Below the pieces are notes generated by a model that did no database searches, was not told the origin of the DNA, and saw nothing but the letters and a program-made list of their open reading frames with translations. Both the position numbers and the translations under genes were made by a program. Shown here piece after piece: positions 1 to 9,267 of a stretch of DNA of 64,000 nt. The stretch is from positions 7,677 to 71,676 of the forward strand of contig CAZPUS010000014.1 of NCBI GenBank assembly GCA_964589825.1, written 5' to 3'. This stretch comes from CAZPUS01 sp964589825 (GTDB lineage: Bacteria; Fibrobacterota; Chitinivibrionia; Chitinivibrionales; WJKA01). The first letter of the stretch is position 1, and each line of letters begins with the position of its first letter.

Positions 1-104
1 CGAAGTATGCCTCTGAGTGCAGCAACACGTTTGCTATACATTATAAAATGCGTATCCTTGTCTCTATCAGGCATAATTAAGGGCAAAAATCAATATCACC
101 ATAA

Positions 105-276
105 TTGGTAACCGCCCCGAACGATCCCATCGATCAAAGCCGCGGCCATCCGGGTTGTTACTTCAATCCCGAAGATTATGGGGCACCTTTGGTGGAGGAA
201 TCTGTATTTTCGGAAACGCAAAACCAGGGCAAACGCAGCCAATCCCGGAAACAATCCTTAGCTCAGAGGGGATTTA
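105..276 (+). repeat. Degenerate copy of the MITE-like palindromic element
   Basis: By eye this aligns over its length with the element at 3176-3336: ATCAAAGC-(C/T)-GCGG at 133, GATTATGGGGCA at about 175, and a GATTTAG end at 271-277. The spacing from ATCAAAGC to the TTTAG end is within a few bases of the intact copy. The terminus supplies the TAA stop (274-276 on the minus strand) of the TPR gene. It is much more diverged than the other copies, and no target duplication is recognisable. Confidence 0.5.
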
Positions 277-3059
277 GCCGCCTTTATTTTTCTTCCTTGA
301 ACGACGCTTATGTAACTGCCGGTATTCTTCTTTTATCCGAACGCCTTTAAGTGGTTTTTTACTCTTACGTCGTGCCTGTACGCTTTTTTTTCGAGACTGT
401 TTCGATTGTGTACGTGTGGATGAATAACCGGAGTCGGAATCGGTTTTGTAATAAGAGGTGTCGGGTTCCTCCCCGGACGCACACGTCCCCCCTTCCTCGC
501 CGCTCTGTTCTTCAGCTATTTCATCTTCGATTTCCTGAAGGCGTTCTCCTATTTTTTCATTTTCCGGATCCCGTTCATGTAAACGCCGAAATACACTGAG
601 CGCCAGTTCATGCTGTCCCTGCTGAAAATAAAGATCTCCGAGGGTAGGTGTCAACACATGATCCGGAATCGAGTGCAGTGTATTTTCTTCTTCTTTGTTT
701 TTTCCATCCGGCTGGCTTTCAGCGTTGGATTCATCGGATATAGCTGTTGTATCCGACTCGGCATCTGACTCCTGTCCAGTATTGGATACACCCGGTTCAT
801 CTTCATGCGTATACTGTTGCGATAATGACTCCCCGGGACCCTCTACATCTTCCTCTTCTTCGTTGTCGAGACTCGTATCGAGTTCGACCCTGTCTATTTC
901 ATCAGGCACTGGTTCTCCATTATGACTTTGTTGCGCACTCTCACCCTCCAACGTATAAAAGCCCTGGTTGACAGGCTCCGAAGGTGCTTCTTCATCTGCC
1001 CCGGAAGAGCTCTCCTCACCCTCCTCTTCTTCCTGTAGTTGGTCATCTTCCATCTGCAGCGGGTTCTCCAATAGCGTCTCATCTACATCTTCAAATGTCG
1101 TGTCATCTAATTCTCCTGCCGTCTCTTCTCCTGCCGTCTCTTCTCCTGCCGGCTCTTCTCCTGCCNNNNNNNNNNNNNNNNNNNNNNNNNNNNNNNNNNN
1201 NNNNNNNNNNNNNNNNNNNNNNNNNNNNNNNNNNNNNNNNNNNNNNNNNNNNNNNNNNNNNNNNNTTCTCCTGCCGTCTCTTCTCCTGCCGTCTCTTCTC
1301 CTGCCGGCTCTTCTCCTGCCGGCTCTTCTCCTGCCGGCTCTTCTCCTGCCGGCTCTTCTTCTGCCGTCTCTTCCTCTGCCGTCTCTTCTTCTGCCGGCTC
1401 TTCCTCTGCCGTCTCTTCTCCTGCCGTCTCTTCCTCTGCCGTCTCTTCCTCTGCCGTCTCTTCCTCTGCCGTCTCCTGCTGCTCGATATCTTCAGACTCT
1501 GCTACACCAGCCGGTGTGGATTCATTGGTTTCAGATACAACCGGATCGGATACCGCCAATGTCTCGTCTGCATCATCATGTTGCAGCTCATTAGCCGAAT
1601 TGTCCAGAAGCGACTCGGAGGTGGGATCAGCGGTGGTAACCGTCTCTTCTTCCGATGCCGCCGTTTCATTTGCCTCCTGAGAACTCTGCGCCTGTTCAGA
1701 CGGGTCTATACCGGATATTTCATCCCCGGGTATTTTATCCTGTGAAGCTTCCTCCTTTTCAGCTCGTAACGCTTCATCCGGATATCGCTCGAGTCCCTCG
1801 TCGACAACGGTCTCACTTTCACTGATTAAGGCCTCATCGTGTAGTGCCGCATCCTCATCCTGAGAAGAAGCACCGTTCTCTTCTTTATTGCGTTGCACCG
1901 TTTCTGCGGAATCGCCCGCTGTTTTGGCTTCAGCATCCGACTGCGGCGACTGTTCGTGACCGGACTCTGTATCCGCCGCACTCTCCTGCATACTGAAGAA
2001 ATCATCGATGCGGGAAGAAACATCATCAGAGGCGGGAAGATTTGGTCCAGCCGCTGCATCCGTGTCTGATTCCTCTGGAACTCTCCGGGGTGCCTGGCGG
2101 GCTGCAGTCTCGTAATCCGCTTGCGTTTTTTTCTCGCGCTCTCCGCTTTCGTCACTTTCCAGCCCTTCAAAAATCATATCTATTTTGCGCTCGACATCTG
2201 AATATTCTTCAGGGCTTTCCTGATCGGTCTCTTTTTCGGACTCCTCTACGATCTCTTCAATTACAGGCGCCGCCCCCTCCTCTGTGGGCGATTCAGAAAT
2301 CGTCCCGGACGGTGATTGCACAAGGTCTTCATCCTGCGATGTATCCGCAAGAGATCCCTGTGAAGCAGTATCGAGCACTTCTTCCTCTACCCCGGTACCC
2401 TGAGAATCATCCAATGATTGCTGCGCTGCGGCCGGCTCCGGCTGCGTTTCACTATCCTGCTGCTGCACCACCTCATCGAGTCCGGCTGTGTCATCCACTT
2501 CATCGTCCGACTCCTGAACAATCTCTTCAGCTTCGTGGTCAGCGCCGGCCGCGGAGGTTTGTTCCTCTTCCTGCTGCGTCGGGCTTTTTCCCTCGGTTTT
2601 TGCCAAACCGATTATATCGTAGACATCTTCCTTACCACCGTTATGTGTCACTCGTGATGCACGATCTTTTACCGTCGGGTCATCCGGCATCAGCTGCGTC
2701 AGATACACATAGATATAATCGGCTTTCTGATCCATACCTTTATCAGTATAAATATCCGCCAGCATCTTGAGCGCAACCACATTGCGCCTGTCTATACCAC
2801 ATACGGTACGAAACTCTTCAATCGCCGCATCGGTATTCTGCTGTTCGAGGTAGCACCGTCCCAGTATCAAATGTCCTACGACATTTTTCGGGTGATGTTC
2901 CAGCCCTTTCAGACTTATCTGCACCGCTTTTTCAAGATCACCTTCCTTGCGGAAAATATCGGCCAGGCGTGTAAAATCCAACGTCCGGGGGTTATTGTCC
3001 AAACGCTGCTGAAGTGTCTCTTTTATTTCGGCGGTTTGCTGGGTAGCCATTACATTCAC
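274..3059 (-). CDS. Acidic TPR protein with an EETAE/EEPAG pentapeptide repeat, split by an assembly gap
   Basis: One gene interrupted by 100 N (1166-1265). Residues about 15-150 hold TPR units (LADIFRKEGDLEKAV, LILGRCYLEQQNTDAAIEEF, LADIYTDKGMDQKADYI). Then comes a very long Glu/Asp/Ser/Thr-rich, probably disordered stretch, an array of five-residue repeats of the type EETAG/EEPAE, more acidic sequence, a further TPR-like unit (LGDLYFQQGQHELALSVFRRL) and a Lys/Arg-rich tail ending KNKGG. There is no signal peptide, so a cytoplasmic scaffold is inferred. The two halves lie in different frames only because the N run is a placeholder: below the gap the frame stays open through EETAGEETAGELDD, and a gap of 5+15k bases restores both the repeat phase and the frame. 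AAAGGAG upstream is closer to ideal spacing for the second ATG (3050) than the first. The stop lies in a degenerate palindromic element. Specific function unknown. Confidence 0.85.
1111..1475 (-). repeat. 15-bp tandem repeat (VNTR) encoding acidic pentapeptides, with 100-N gap at 1166-1265
   Basis: Fourteen units of the type TTCTCCTGCCGTCTC (plus strand) lie at 1266-1475 and three and two-thirds units at 1111-1165, with the 100-N gap between them. Variants (TTCCTC, TTCTTC, GGCTC) change E/G and T/P in the encoded EETAE-type repeats. The upper flank begins exactly at a unit start and the lower flank stops 10 bases into a unit, so a contiguous array implies a gap of 5+15k bases. Confidence 0.95.
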
Positions 3060-3175
3060 TCCTTTGGCGGCATGTTTTCCGCACTACCGTCACTTTCCTT
3101 CCTCGTAACTCGTTCTAAAAATACATCCCTTCCACCATACACATGTGTATGACACTGGAAATGGAGAAAATACCA

Positions 3176-3336
3176 CCTAAATTGAGCGGTTGTTTTCATC
3201 AAAGCTGCGGTGAGCCCTGCTGCTATTGTATTCTCGGAAATTATGGGGCAACCTTGTTGGTTTTCTCATCTGTTTCGAGAATATAAGAGTAGTGCGGATT
3301 GCAGCAGAGTTCGCACACAAAATCGCTCGGTTTAGG
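3176..3336 (+). mobile_element. MITE-like palindromic element, copy A (161 bp, 5-bp TSD TACCA)
   Basis: An imperfect palindrome starting CCTAAATTGAGCGGTTG and ending AATCGCTCGGTTTAGG. Outer arms pair over roughly 65 bases (for example GTATTCTCGGAAA with TTTCGAGAATAT). The centre is itself palindromic (ATGGGGCAACC...GGTTTTCTCAT). It is flanked on both sides by TACCA (3171-3175 and 3337-3341), a perfect 5-bp direct repeat. No open reading frame. It sits between the TPR gene promoter side and the end of thpR. Confidence 0.88.
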
Positions 3337-3368
3337 TACCACAATGTGCGGTTTTATTAACACCGGCA

Positions 3369-3920
3369 TCATATCCGGTCCGTCAACGAATAGGTTCGCT
3401 CTTTTGTATGTACGGCTCCATTACGTGTCAGTTTGCTAGAATAGAGATGAAAACACGTTACATCTATGGGTTCACTCTCAAAAAGCGCATTCTGCTGAAG
3501 GAAGGGTACCAATGTGGACGGTTCGATACCATTACGAAAGCGGGCAATGGTTATATGCGGGTGGAACCCTCGTTTTTCCGGTTCGAATCCCGCAGCCTGC
3601 ACCGACTGCTCCACCTCCTTGTGCAGCGCTTCGAGACCACCTTCATGATCCCTGACCCCGACCCATATCACCCTCGGTCGTTTACGCGTGGGAAAACAGC
3701 CAACCCCCTTCAATGAAAAGTCGATTTGCTCATTATCTACCATCTCCAGATATTCACTGAGACGTTCCATAGTCGATTCGGGAACGTCACCGATAAATCG
3801 CAGAGTCACATGCAGTTGCTCGATCGGGGTCCAGCGGGCACCGACAAATCCGTGGCTGATATTTTTGATTTTTTCCCGGACTTTCAACGGCAACTCTGCT
3901 GCAACGAATAACCGCGGCAA
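3369..3920 (-). CDS. thpR: RNA 2',3'-cyclic phosphodiesterase (ThpR/LigT, 2H family)
   Basis: The two HxT motifs of the 2H phosphoesterase superfamily are present: HVTLRF at residues 37-42 and HPHITIARF near 120-128. The length (183 aa) is normal for ThpR/LigT. The family hydrolyses RNA 2',3'-cyclic phosphates to 2'-phosphates and can ligate tRNA halves in vitro; the physiological role is unclear. The start is TTG at 3918-3920 because AAGGAG (complement at 3928-3933) lies seven bases upstream; an in-frame ATG at 3959 has no comparable site and would add 13 residues before the conserved LPRLFVAAEL. Monocistronic as far as can be seen, with MITE copy A just downstream. Confidence 0.88.
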   Translation of the reverse strand: MPRLFVAAELPLKVREKIKNISHGFVGARWTPIEQLHVTLRFIGDVPESTMERLSEYLEMVDNEQIDFSLKGVGCFPTRKRPRVIWVGVRDHEGGLEALHKEVEQSVQAAGFEPEKRGFHPHITIARFRNGIEPSTLVPFLQQNALFESEPIDVTCFHLYSSKLTRNGAVHTKERTYSLTDRI

Positions 3921-4277
3921 CGTAACGCTCCTTATCAAGTTCTCTTTTATTAATATCATAGATACAACGACTGTACTAATTATAAAATGCGTGCACTGAA
4001 TTTGCAAACAAACCTGACTAAAAGATGCTTTTTACGCACCGATTTATTATTTTCTTTTAGTACTGCATTGTCGGAATCTACGAGAATAACGGCCTTTTTA
4101 CCGGACACGAAAGCACAGCTCTGGGGTCTTAAAGAGCATTATTCTTCATCTTCTTATTGTCCTTTGGTGAACGCGGGCCGAAACAACGCCGCTGCAATCT
4201 ATACGTCGGGATGCGGCAATGCAGAAATTTAATCGATTTCTTTTTTGTTACCAACAGTTACAGGAGTCTTCGAATTC

Positions 4278-6113
4278 ATGCAGCCTTATTCCGGCATCCC
4301 CCGGTCCATAGCATTTACTTTCTTATGCACGCTCACGGTCTTTTGTATTGTATCTCACGCGGGAAAAAGCCCGGACGCGCTCTTTACCGAGGCAAAACAG
4401 GCATACGGACAAGGTGATTATTCCCGCTCCTATTCTCTTTTAAAAGAATTCGTCAATGAACACGGCACACATAACGCGAATCGTTATCTTGTCCCCCTTC
4501 TTATAGAATCGGCACTGCGCCTGGAAAAATATGCAGTTGCGACCCAGTTGTACGATTTATACAAAACGAATTATCCCGAATCTGAATACATGCCGAGGCT
4601 GTACTATCTCTATGGCTATGCTCGTGCCCGACTGCACGATCCCGAACAAGCGATCAACGCCTTTTCCCGCGCCATGAGATCGGGTGTCTCCGCATCACTC
4701 GATTCCCTTATCATGCATAATGTAAAGCTGTTATGCACCCATTCTCTTTCTGTCAACGAACTCACAGAAATTGGTAAATCACGGACTCTTCACGAACGAA
4801 TCGCACGAACCATACTGTATAGCGCAATTAAAAAAGCTGTAGATACACAGCGATATTCGCAGGCGCAATCACTAATTTCATATTATTTTGACACGTATAA
4901 TGACTCACGGTTCCACTCTGAAATAAAAAATATCCGCAGCAGTATAAAAAGGAAAAAAAACGAACAGGTTCAAATTGCTGTTCTCGCACCGATCTCGGGA
5001 TATCATGCATCAATCGGAAAACAAATTATTCAGGGGGCACAGCTCGCTGCAGACCGGTATAATCGCCGGAATAATCCATCGATTAATCTTGTCATACGGG
5101 ATACACGCGGTGATATGGTTACCACGGCACAACAGACGCTTACCTTACGTGACGGCTATTCCATTGTACACTATCTCGGTCCTATACTCAGCTCAAGTGC
5201 AGTTGTGAGTGCTTCACTTCTGCTCGATCATGATGCGGTATTGCTGACCCCTACCGCCACAGATGCAGGTATCGCAAATCTTGGAAAGAATATTTTCCAG
5301 ATGAACTCCACTCTGCATGCCCTCGGAAACACAATAGCCGACTATGCATTTCACAATCTCAATATCCGGGATTATTCCATTCTCGCTCCCTGGTCGGAAT
5401 ACGGAAAGATACTTGCAAAGCAATTCAAGTCCACAGTCGAAAAAAACGGTGGAAAGGTTATTTCGGTGGTGTACTTTCAAAAAGGTGCCCACGATTTCAA
5501 GGAACAGTTTAATCGTTTGCGCAAAGACGCTGCACATTACATTATGCGGAAAAGGGCACGAAAGCACGGGCAGAAGTCACTCGATGGTTCGGATGACAAT
5601 ATTGCTTCCATCGACAGTTCATTTCTTGCCGATTCAACGATCGAAATCGGCGGGCTTTTTGTGCCGGCACAAGCGGAAGACGCTGCAAAAATCGCCCGTC
5701 AATCACAATTTTATAAAATACGCACCCAGCTTCTCGGGTCAACAGGATGGCACGACAACACTGTCATAATAGACGGGGACAAGTACGTAAACAATGCAAT
5801 TATTTCGAGCAATTTCAGTTCGAATCGTAACAATGAAATGTGGCCGAATTTTGAAAAAGAGTATACACAACGCTTCGGAAAAAAGCCCCAGCGAACTTCT
5901 GCTCTCGCCTATGACGGGATGCAACTGCTTCTGAAATGCATACAACAAAACGGTGGCTCCAGACGTAATGCCGATAAAGTCTGTAACTGCCTTTTTTCAA
6001 CAAAAGACTACCAGGGACTTTCCGGAAGTATCTCTTTTGATTCGGAGAGCGGAACAAATAACGAATGCGCTGTATACAAAATTACAAAAGGCTCATTCGT
6101 ACGTATCAAGTAG
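4278..6113 (+). CDS. Exported TPR + type I periplasmic-binding-fold protein (LpoA/LivK-like)
   Basis: A 611-aa protein starting at ATG 4278, with GGAG (ACAGGAG) about 11 bases upstream. It has an N-terminal signal sequence (hydrophobic AFTFLCTLTVFCIVSHA), TPR-like helices (ALFTEAKQAYGQGDYSRSYSLL; RLYYLYGYARARLHDPEQAI) to about residue 210, then a branched-chain-amino-acid-receptor fold beginning IAVLAPISGYHASIGKQIIQGAQLA and continuing to TSALAYDGMQLLLKCI near the C-terminus. The same domain order is found in LpoA-type penicillin-binding-protein activators, and the neighbouring FtsX and EnvC genes make a peptidoglycan role plausible. A solute-binding or ligand-sensing role is the alternative. 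No lipobox cysteine is evident. It is followed six bases later by a lipoprotein gene. Confidence 0.85.
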   Translation: MQPYSGIPRSIAFTFLCTLTVFCIVSHAGKSPDALFTEAKQAYGQGDYSRSYSLLKEFVNEHGTHNANRYLVPLLIESALRLEKYAVATQLYDLYKTNYPESEYMPRLYYLYGYARARLHDPEQAINAFSRAMRSGVSASLDSLIMHNVKLLCTHSLSVNELTEIGKSRTLHERIARTILYSAIKKAVDTQRYSQAQSLISYYFDTYNDSRFHSEIKNIRSSIKRKKNEQVQIAVLAPISGYHASIGKQIIQGAQLAADRYNRRNNPSINLVIRDTRGDMVTTAQQTLTLRDGYSIVHYLGPILSSSAVVSASLLLDHDAVLLTPTATDAGIANLGKNIFQMNSTLHALGNTIADYAFHNLNIRDYSILAPWSEYGKILAKQFKSTVEKNGGKVISVVYFQKGAHDFKEQFNRLRKDAAHYIMRKRARKHGQKSLDGSDDNIASIDSSFLADSTIEIGGLFVPAQAEDAAKIARQSQFYKIRTQLLGSTGWHDNTVIIDGDKYVNNAIISSNFSSNRNNEMWPNFEKEYTQRFGKKPQRTSALAYDGMQLLLKCIQQNGGSRRNADKVCNCLFSTKDYQGLSGSISFDSESGTNNECAVYKITKGSFVRIK

Positions 6114-6118
6114 AATTT

Positions 6119-8326
6119 ATGCGGCATACCCCGTTACACACTCTCGCGCTTGTCAGGCACAAACTCAGTCGGTGTATTACATCATCACAGTCGATTGTTG
6201 TTGCGGGTATCGCATTCACAGTTTTACTACTGAGCGCATGCGATAAAAAAGCTATCCCCCCTCCCAGTAAACCGGGTATCAAATCTCAGGGTGTTGAGGT
6301 AGCCAAAAATCTTGCCTTTACACTGCGCAGCCTTCATTCCTATTCCGATATAGTAACCATGCTACGCAATTACCGTTTTTCTCCTGCGTTAAACGACACG
6401 CATTCGATCGACATTGAGTATTGGCTTCCGGCTGAATTCAACAACCTCTATTCCCAAAGACTTGCTAAATGCGCCTCGATGACCACGAATGCGATGTTTC
6501 AAAACGTACAGAAAGCGCTTGATCAGACAGCGGTAAGCAAAGAATCAGTTCCACGCAAGCTCGTTTTTCCCTCCGACACCGATTACAGCCCCGAAATTCT
6601 TGACTCACTTTCCCAAAAAACGCTCGAGAGCGACACCGTGGTATGGTCCACCACATCAGTTGATTCACCATGGACAGTACGTTGCGACACTTTTTTTAAT
6701 GCTGCAGTTTTAGATTCAGAATTCGTATTCGATACATTACTACGTACCCGTACCACCGATACGATGCCACGTTCGGGTGTAATCGATAAAGAACTATGGG
6801 TGGGTAGTGCCTCAAAGGATGATGCGGATCTTTTACTCCGGGTCAAACGTCAGTTTCATTTTTCACAGGGCGAAGTCACACGCTATCACCGCAGCCTTAT
6901 TAACAAAAACGATACCCACAACCATGGAGACAGCATCTCGATAACCGGAGACACTCTTCGACATGTATATACGTTCGAAGCCACTGATCCCTCAGCGCAA
7001 TGGTGGTACAGCCTCGACTCATCCGTGCTGCATTCATATTCATTGCAGCATATCAACTTTCAGAACGAAGTACTCCTGGAACGGTACGTAAAAGATACCA
7101 CCCCTTCCTCGCGCGTGGTATATGATTTCACCGATAATTCGTCAGTCCAGTCAGTCATGGTCGAAACAAAGCAAAACCAGAAAAAATTCGGCAAACTCTT
7201 CGTCGCCGACAGCACGAGTCTCCTGTACAAATTCGATCCCGACACCACAACCCCTGTCAGTCTTGTCAGCTATCACTATTTTGGAAGAAATTGTACGGGA
7301 AATAACCTGGAAAACTGCAACTACCATACCCGAATAAAACTCCACACCCTCAATTCCAATGAGTGGAAAGGAATGTTTCGTATTCGACGGGACCCCGAGG
7401 TTCCCTTCGAGTCACGATACTTCGGTCCTGTAAGTAAGGTAATATACGATTACGATGTGGTTATAGACACCCGTACGCTCGAGCCCTCATCGTATACCCA
7501 TGTGCGTCGTACAGACTACTGCACACGTCAAGATCTTGACAGCGTAGTCTGGACCTACACACCGGAAACCGTCTCCGATTCCAATACGTCTCAATCGGCA
7601 CACGCACTCAAAATCACCTCATGGCATACGCCCCGGTCTGCGGATTCGTCAAAAATAACGCAATGGAAACTCTACTCCGCCTCCGATGCAACTGATGCAG
7701 ATTCAATAACCGAATATACATGGGTAGGACGAATTCCGCAACTCGAACCTTCCGATACTCTAACGTACCGCATATCAAAAAATAACACCACTGGTGCAGC
7801 TTCGTACCAGTTTACAAATGCATCATTGCAGGGAAGAGACACTCTTTTCAGAAAGGGCAGAATCGAGCCGCAATCTCAATCTCGATACCGGTTTATCGAT
7901 ACATTGTTTGGTACCTCTACGTATCCGGTTCGGATAATCGATGCACTCATCGACACCTCAGGTCACGGCACGTATCAGGTAATGGGGATAGATACGTTCA
8001 TGATCAAGGCCGCACAGGAATCACTGCACGTGCACACGCAGCATGATACCATCTCCTGGTACGCTTCACAGAATACGTATTCTGCGGTGATCGATTCTTT
8101 TGAGTTTACCTTCGCTATTACCGACGAAAATACGATATCCGGATCATTAACGGGCTTGCGCGGATCATCCGATATTTACTCGGATGACATCTATGTATCA
8201 GCACCCTACAGCGGTTCTGCCAAAATTTACGGAGTTACCCTGAATACTTCTTCCAGTGTCTTTGTAGCCTTCAAAATCGCCCTCTGGCATCAGAACATCC
8301 TGTCCGACAGCATTGTTGTATATTAG
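6119..8326 (+). CDS. Large uncharacterised lipoprotein
   Basis: ATG at 6119, just past the preceding stop, starts a 735-aa protein. The leader runs through a hydrophobic segment (SIVVAGIAFTVLLLSAC) to a lipobox LLSAC with Cys at about residue 42, so it should be lipidated. The mature part is rich in Ser, Thr, Asp and Tyr, with many short beta-like stretches of repeated style (D-x-R-T-L-E; YHYFGRNCTGNN) and no catalytic motif that I recognise. Upstream is the LpoA-like gene, downstream FtsX and EnvC, so it may belong to the same envelope transcription unit. An earlier in-frame ATG (6065) would overlap the previous gene by about 50 bases and put extra charged residues before the leader. Confidence 0.8.
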   Translation: MRHTPLHTLALVRHKLSRCITSSQSIVVAGIAFTVLLLSACDKKAIPPPSKPGIKSQGVEVAKNLAFTLRSLHSYSDIVTMLRNYRFSPALNDTHSIDIEYWLPAEFNNLYSQRLAKCASMTTNAMFQNVQKALDQTAVSKESVPRKLVFPSDTDYSPEILDSLSQKTLESDTVVWSTTSVDSPWTVRCDTFFNAAVLDSEFVFDTLLRTRTTDTMPRSGVIDKELWVGSASKDDADLLLRVKRQFHFSQGEVTRYHRSLINKNDTHNHGDSISITGDTLRHVYTFEATDPSAQWWYSLDSSVLHSYSLQHINFQNEVLLERYVKDTTPSSRVVYDFTDNSSVQSVMVETKQNQKKFGKLFVADSTSLLYKFDPDTTTPVSLVSYHYFGRNCTGNNLENCNYHTRIKLHTLNSNEWKGMFRIRRDPEVPFESRYFGPVSKVIYDYDVVIDTRTLEPSSYTHVRRTDYCTRQDLDSVVWTYTPETVSDSNTSQSAHALKITSWHTPRSADSSKITQWKLYSASDATDADSITEYTWVGRIPQLEPSDTLTYRISKNNTTGAASYQFTNASLQGRDTLFRKGRIEPQSQSRYRFIDTLFGTSTYPVRIIDALIDTSGHGTYQVMGIDTFMIKAAQESLHVHTQHDTISWYASQNTYSAVIDSFEFTFAITDENTISGSLTGLRGSSDIYSDDIYVSAPYSGSAKIYGVTLNTSSSVFVAFKIALWHQNILSDSIVVY

Positions 8327-8412
8327 TCACCATGCAACAACGTATCTGTACCAACTGCTGCAGCTTACGCGCAGCATACTCATAGAATCGCTACCACGGA
8401 ATTTGCAGAACC

Positions 8413-9267
8413 ATGCGTACCATATTCTATTTCATAGCCGAAGCGCTACGCGGTTTATACAATGCAAAGATAATGAGTGCAATCTCGATTCTCACTATCG
8501 CGCTTTCACTTTCTCTTCTTGCATTTCTGGGCATAACGTATCTCAACGTTCATAAATGGGTCGAGAAAATATCCCAGGAAGTCGATATGATCGTTTATAT
8601 CGAGAAAGAATCTGCGGATTCCGATATTTCACACAAATCACTCATAGACTCGATACGAAATCGTCCTGAAGTTGAAAAATGCGTCTATATCGATACACAA
8701 ACCGCAATGAACCGTTTTCGGGAAATGTACGGAGACGAGATGCTTTCTGCGATACACACAAATCCCCTGCCCGCATCGGTAGAGTTGTTCGTGTATTCCG
8801 AGTATGAAAACCCGAAATCCATGGAACAACTACACGATACCTTTATCGGCTATTCGGCGGTAAGCGGCGTACAATACTATTCCGATATCGCACGCAAGGT
8901 CAACGCTCTGAGAAAATTCGTTTTTTACGGGGCTATCGGGATCTTTGTATTCATGGTCCTTACTATCAATTTCATTATCTCCAACACCATTAAACTGACC
9001 ATATACGCTCGTAAAGAGCTGCTTCGCAACATGTATTTCGTCGGTGCGACCCAGGTCTATATTAAGCTGCCTTTTATTATCGAGGGCGTATTACACGGAT
9101 TGATAGGCGCATGCATCAGCTCTCTCATTGTCATCAGCCTGCGCGTGGCGCTCGCATCTTTTCCTGTGGTCTGGAGTCTTGAACACATTATCCCTCTTAC
9201 CTTTTTCATCGGAGTCTTCTTAGGGTGTCTGGGAAGTTTCAGCGCGGTAAGAAAATTTCTGCAATAA
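8413..9267 (+). CDS. ftsX: Cell division protein FtsX (permease-like subunit)
   Basis: A 284-aa protein with the FtsX architecture: cytoplasmic N-terminus (MRTIFYFIAEALRGLYNAK), a first membrane segment at about 22-42, a periplasmic domain to about 165 (DMIVYIEKESADS; ASVELFVYSEYENP), then three membrane segments (YGAIGIFVFMVLTINFIIS, a loop helix, and VVWSLEHIIPLTFFIGVFLG). FtsX pairs with the ATPase FtsE to control amidase activators at the septum. ftsE is not in this window, which is less usual because it often precedes ftsX. The last 43 bases overlap the start of the envC-like gene, indicating translational coupling with its probable partner. Confidence 0.92.
   Translation: MRTIFYFIAEALRGLYNAKIMSAISILTIALSLSLLAFLGITYLNVHKWVEKISQEVDMIVYIEKESADSDISHKSLIDSIRNRPEVEKCVYIDTQTAMNRFREMYGDEMLSAIHTNPLPASVELFVYSEYENPKSMEQLHDTFIGYSAVSGVQYYSDIARKVNALRKFVFYGAIGIFVFMVLTINFIISNTIKLTIYARKELLRNMYFVGATQVYIKLPFIIEGVLHGLIGACISSLIVISLRVALASFPVVWSLEHIIPLTFFIGVFLGCLGSFSAVRKFLQ

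Noticed and set aside
968..1745. Long plus-strand open frames through the 15-bp repeat (Leu/Pro- or Cys/Arg-rich)
   Set aside because: They are reverse-strand shadows of the acidic repeat; the composition is an artefact of the 15-bp unit and they read through the N run.
3570..3600. GGTTCGAATCCCGC, a tRNA T-loop-like sequence
   Set aside because: It lies inside thpR coding sequence and no acceptor, D or anticodon arms can be formed around it. A similar GGTTCGAATCCCGC at about 29985 lies inside the lipoprotein gene and also lacks the rest of a tRNA.
3987..4232. 81-codon frame between thpR and the LpoA-like gene
   Set aside because: No ribosome-binding site, no recognisable composition or domain; treated as noncoding, with the LpoA-like promoter expected here.
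9225..9267. Frameshift between ftsX and the EnvC-like gene
   Set aside because: Both proteins are full length with normal termini; the overlap is ordinary translational coupling, not a broken gene.
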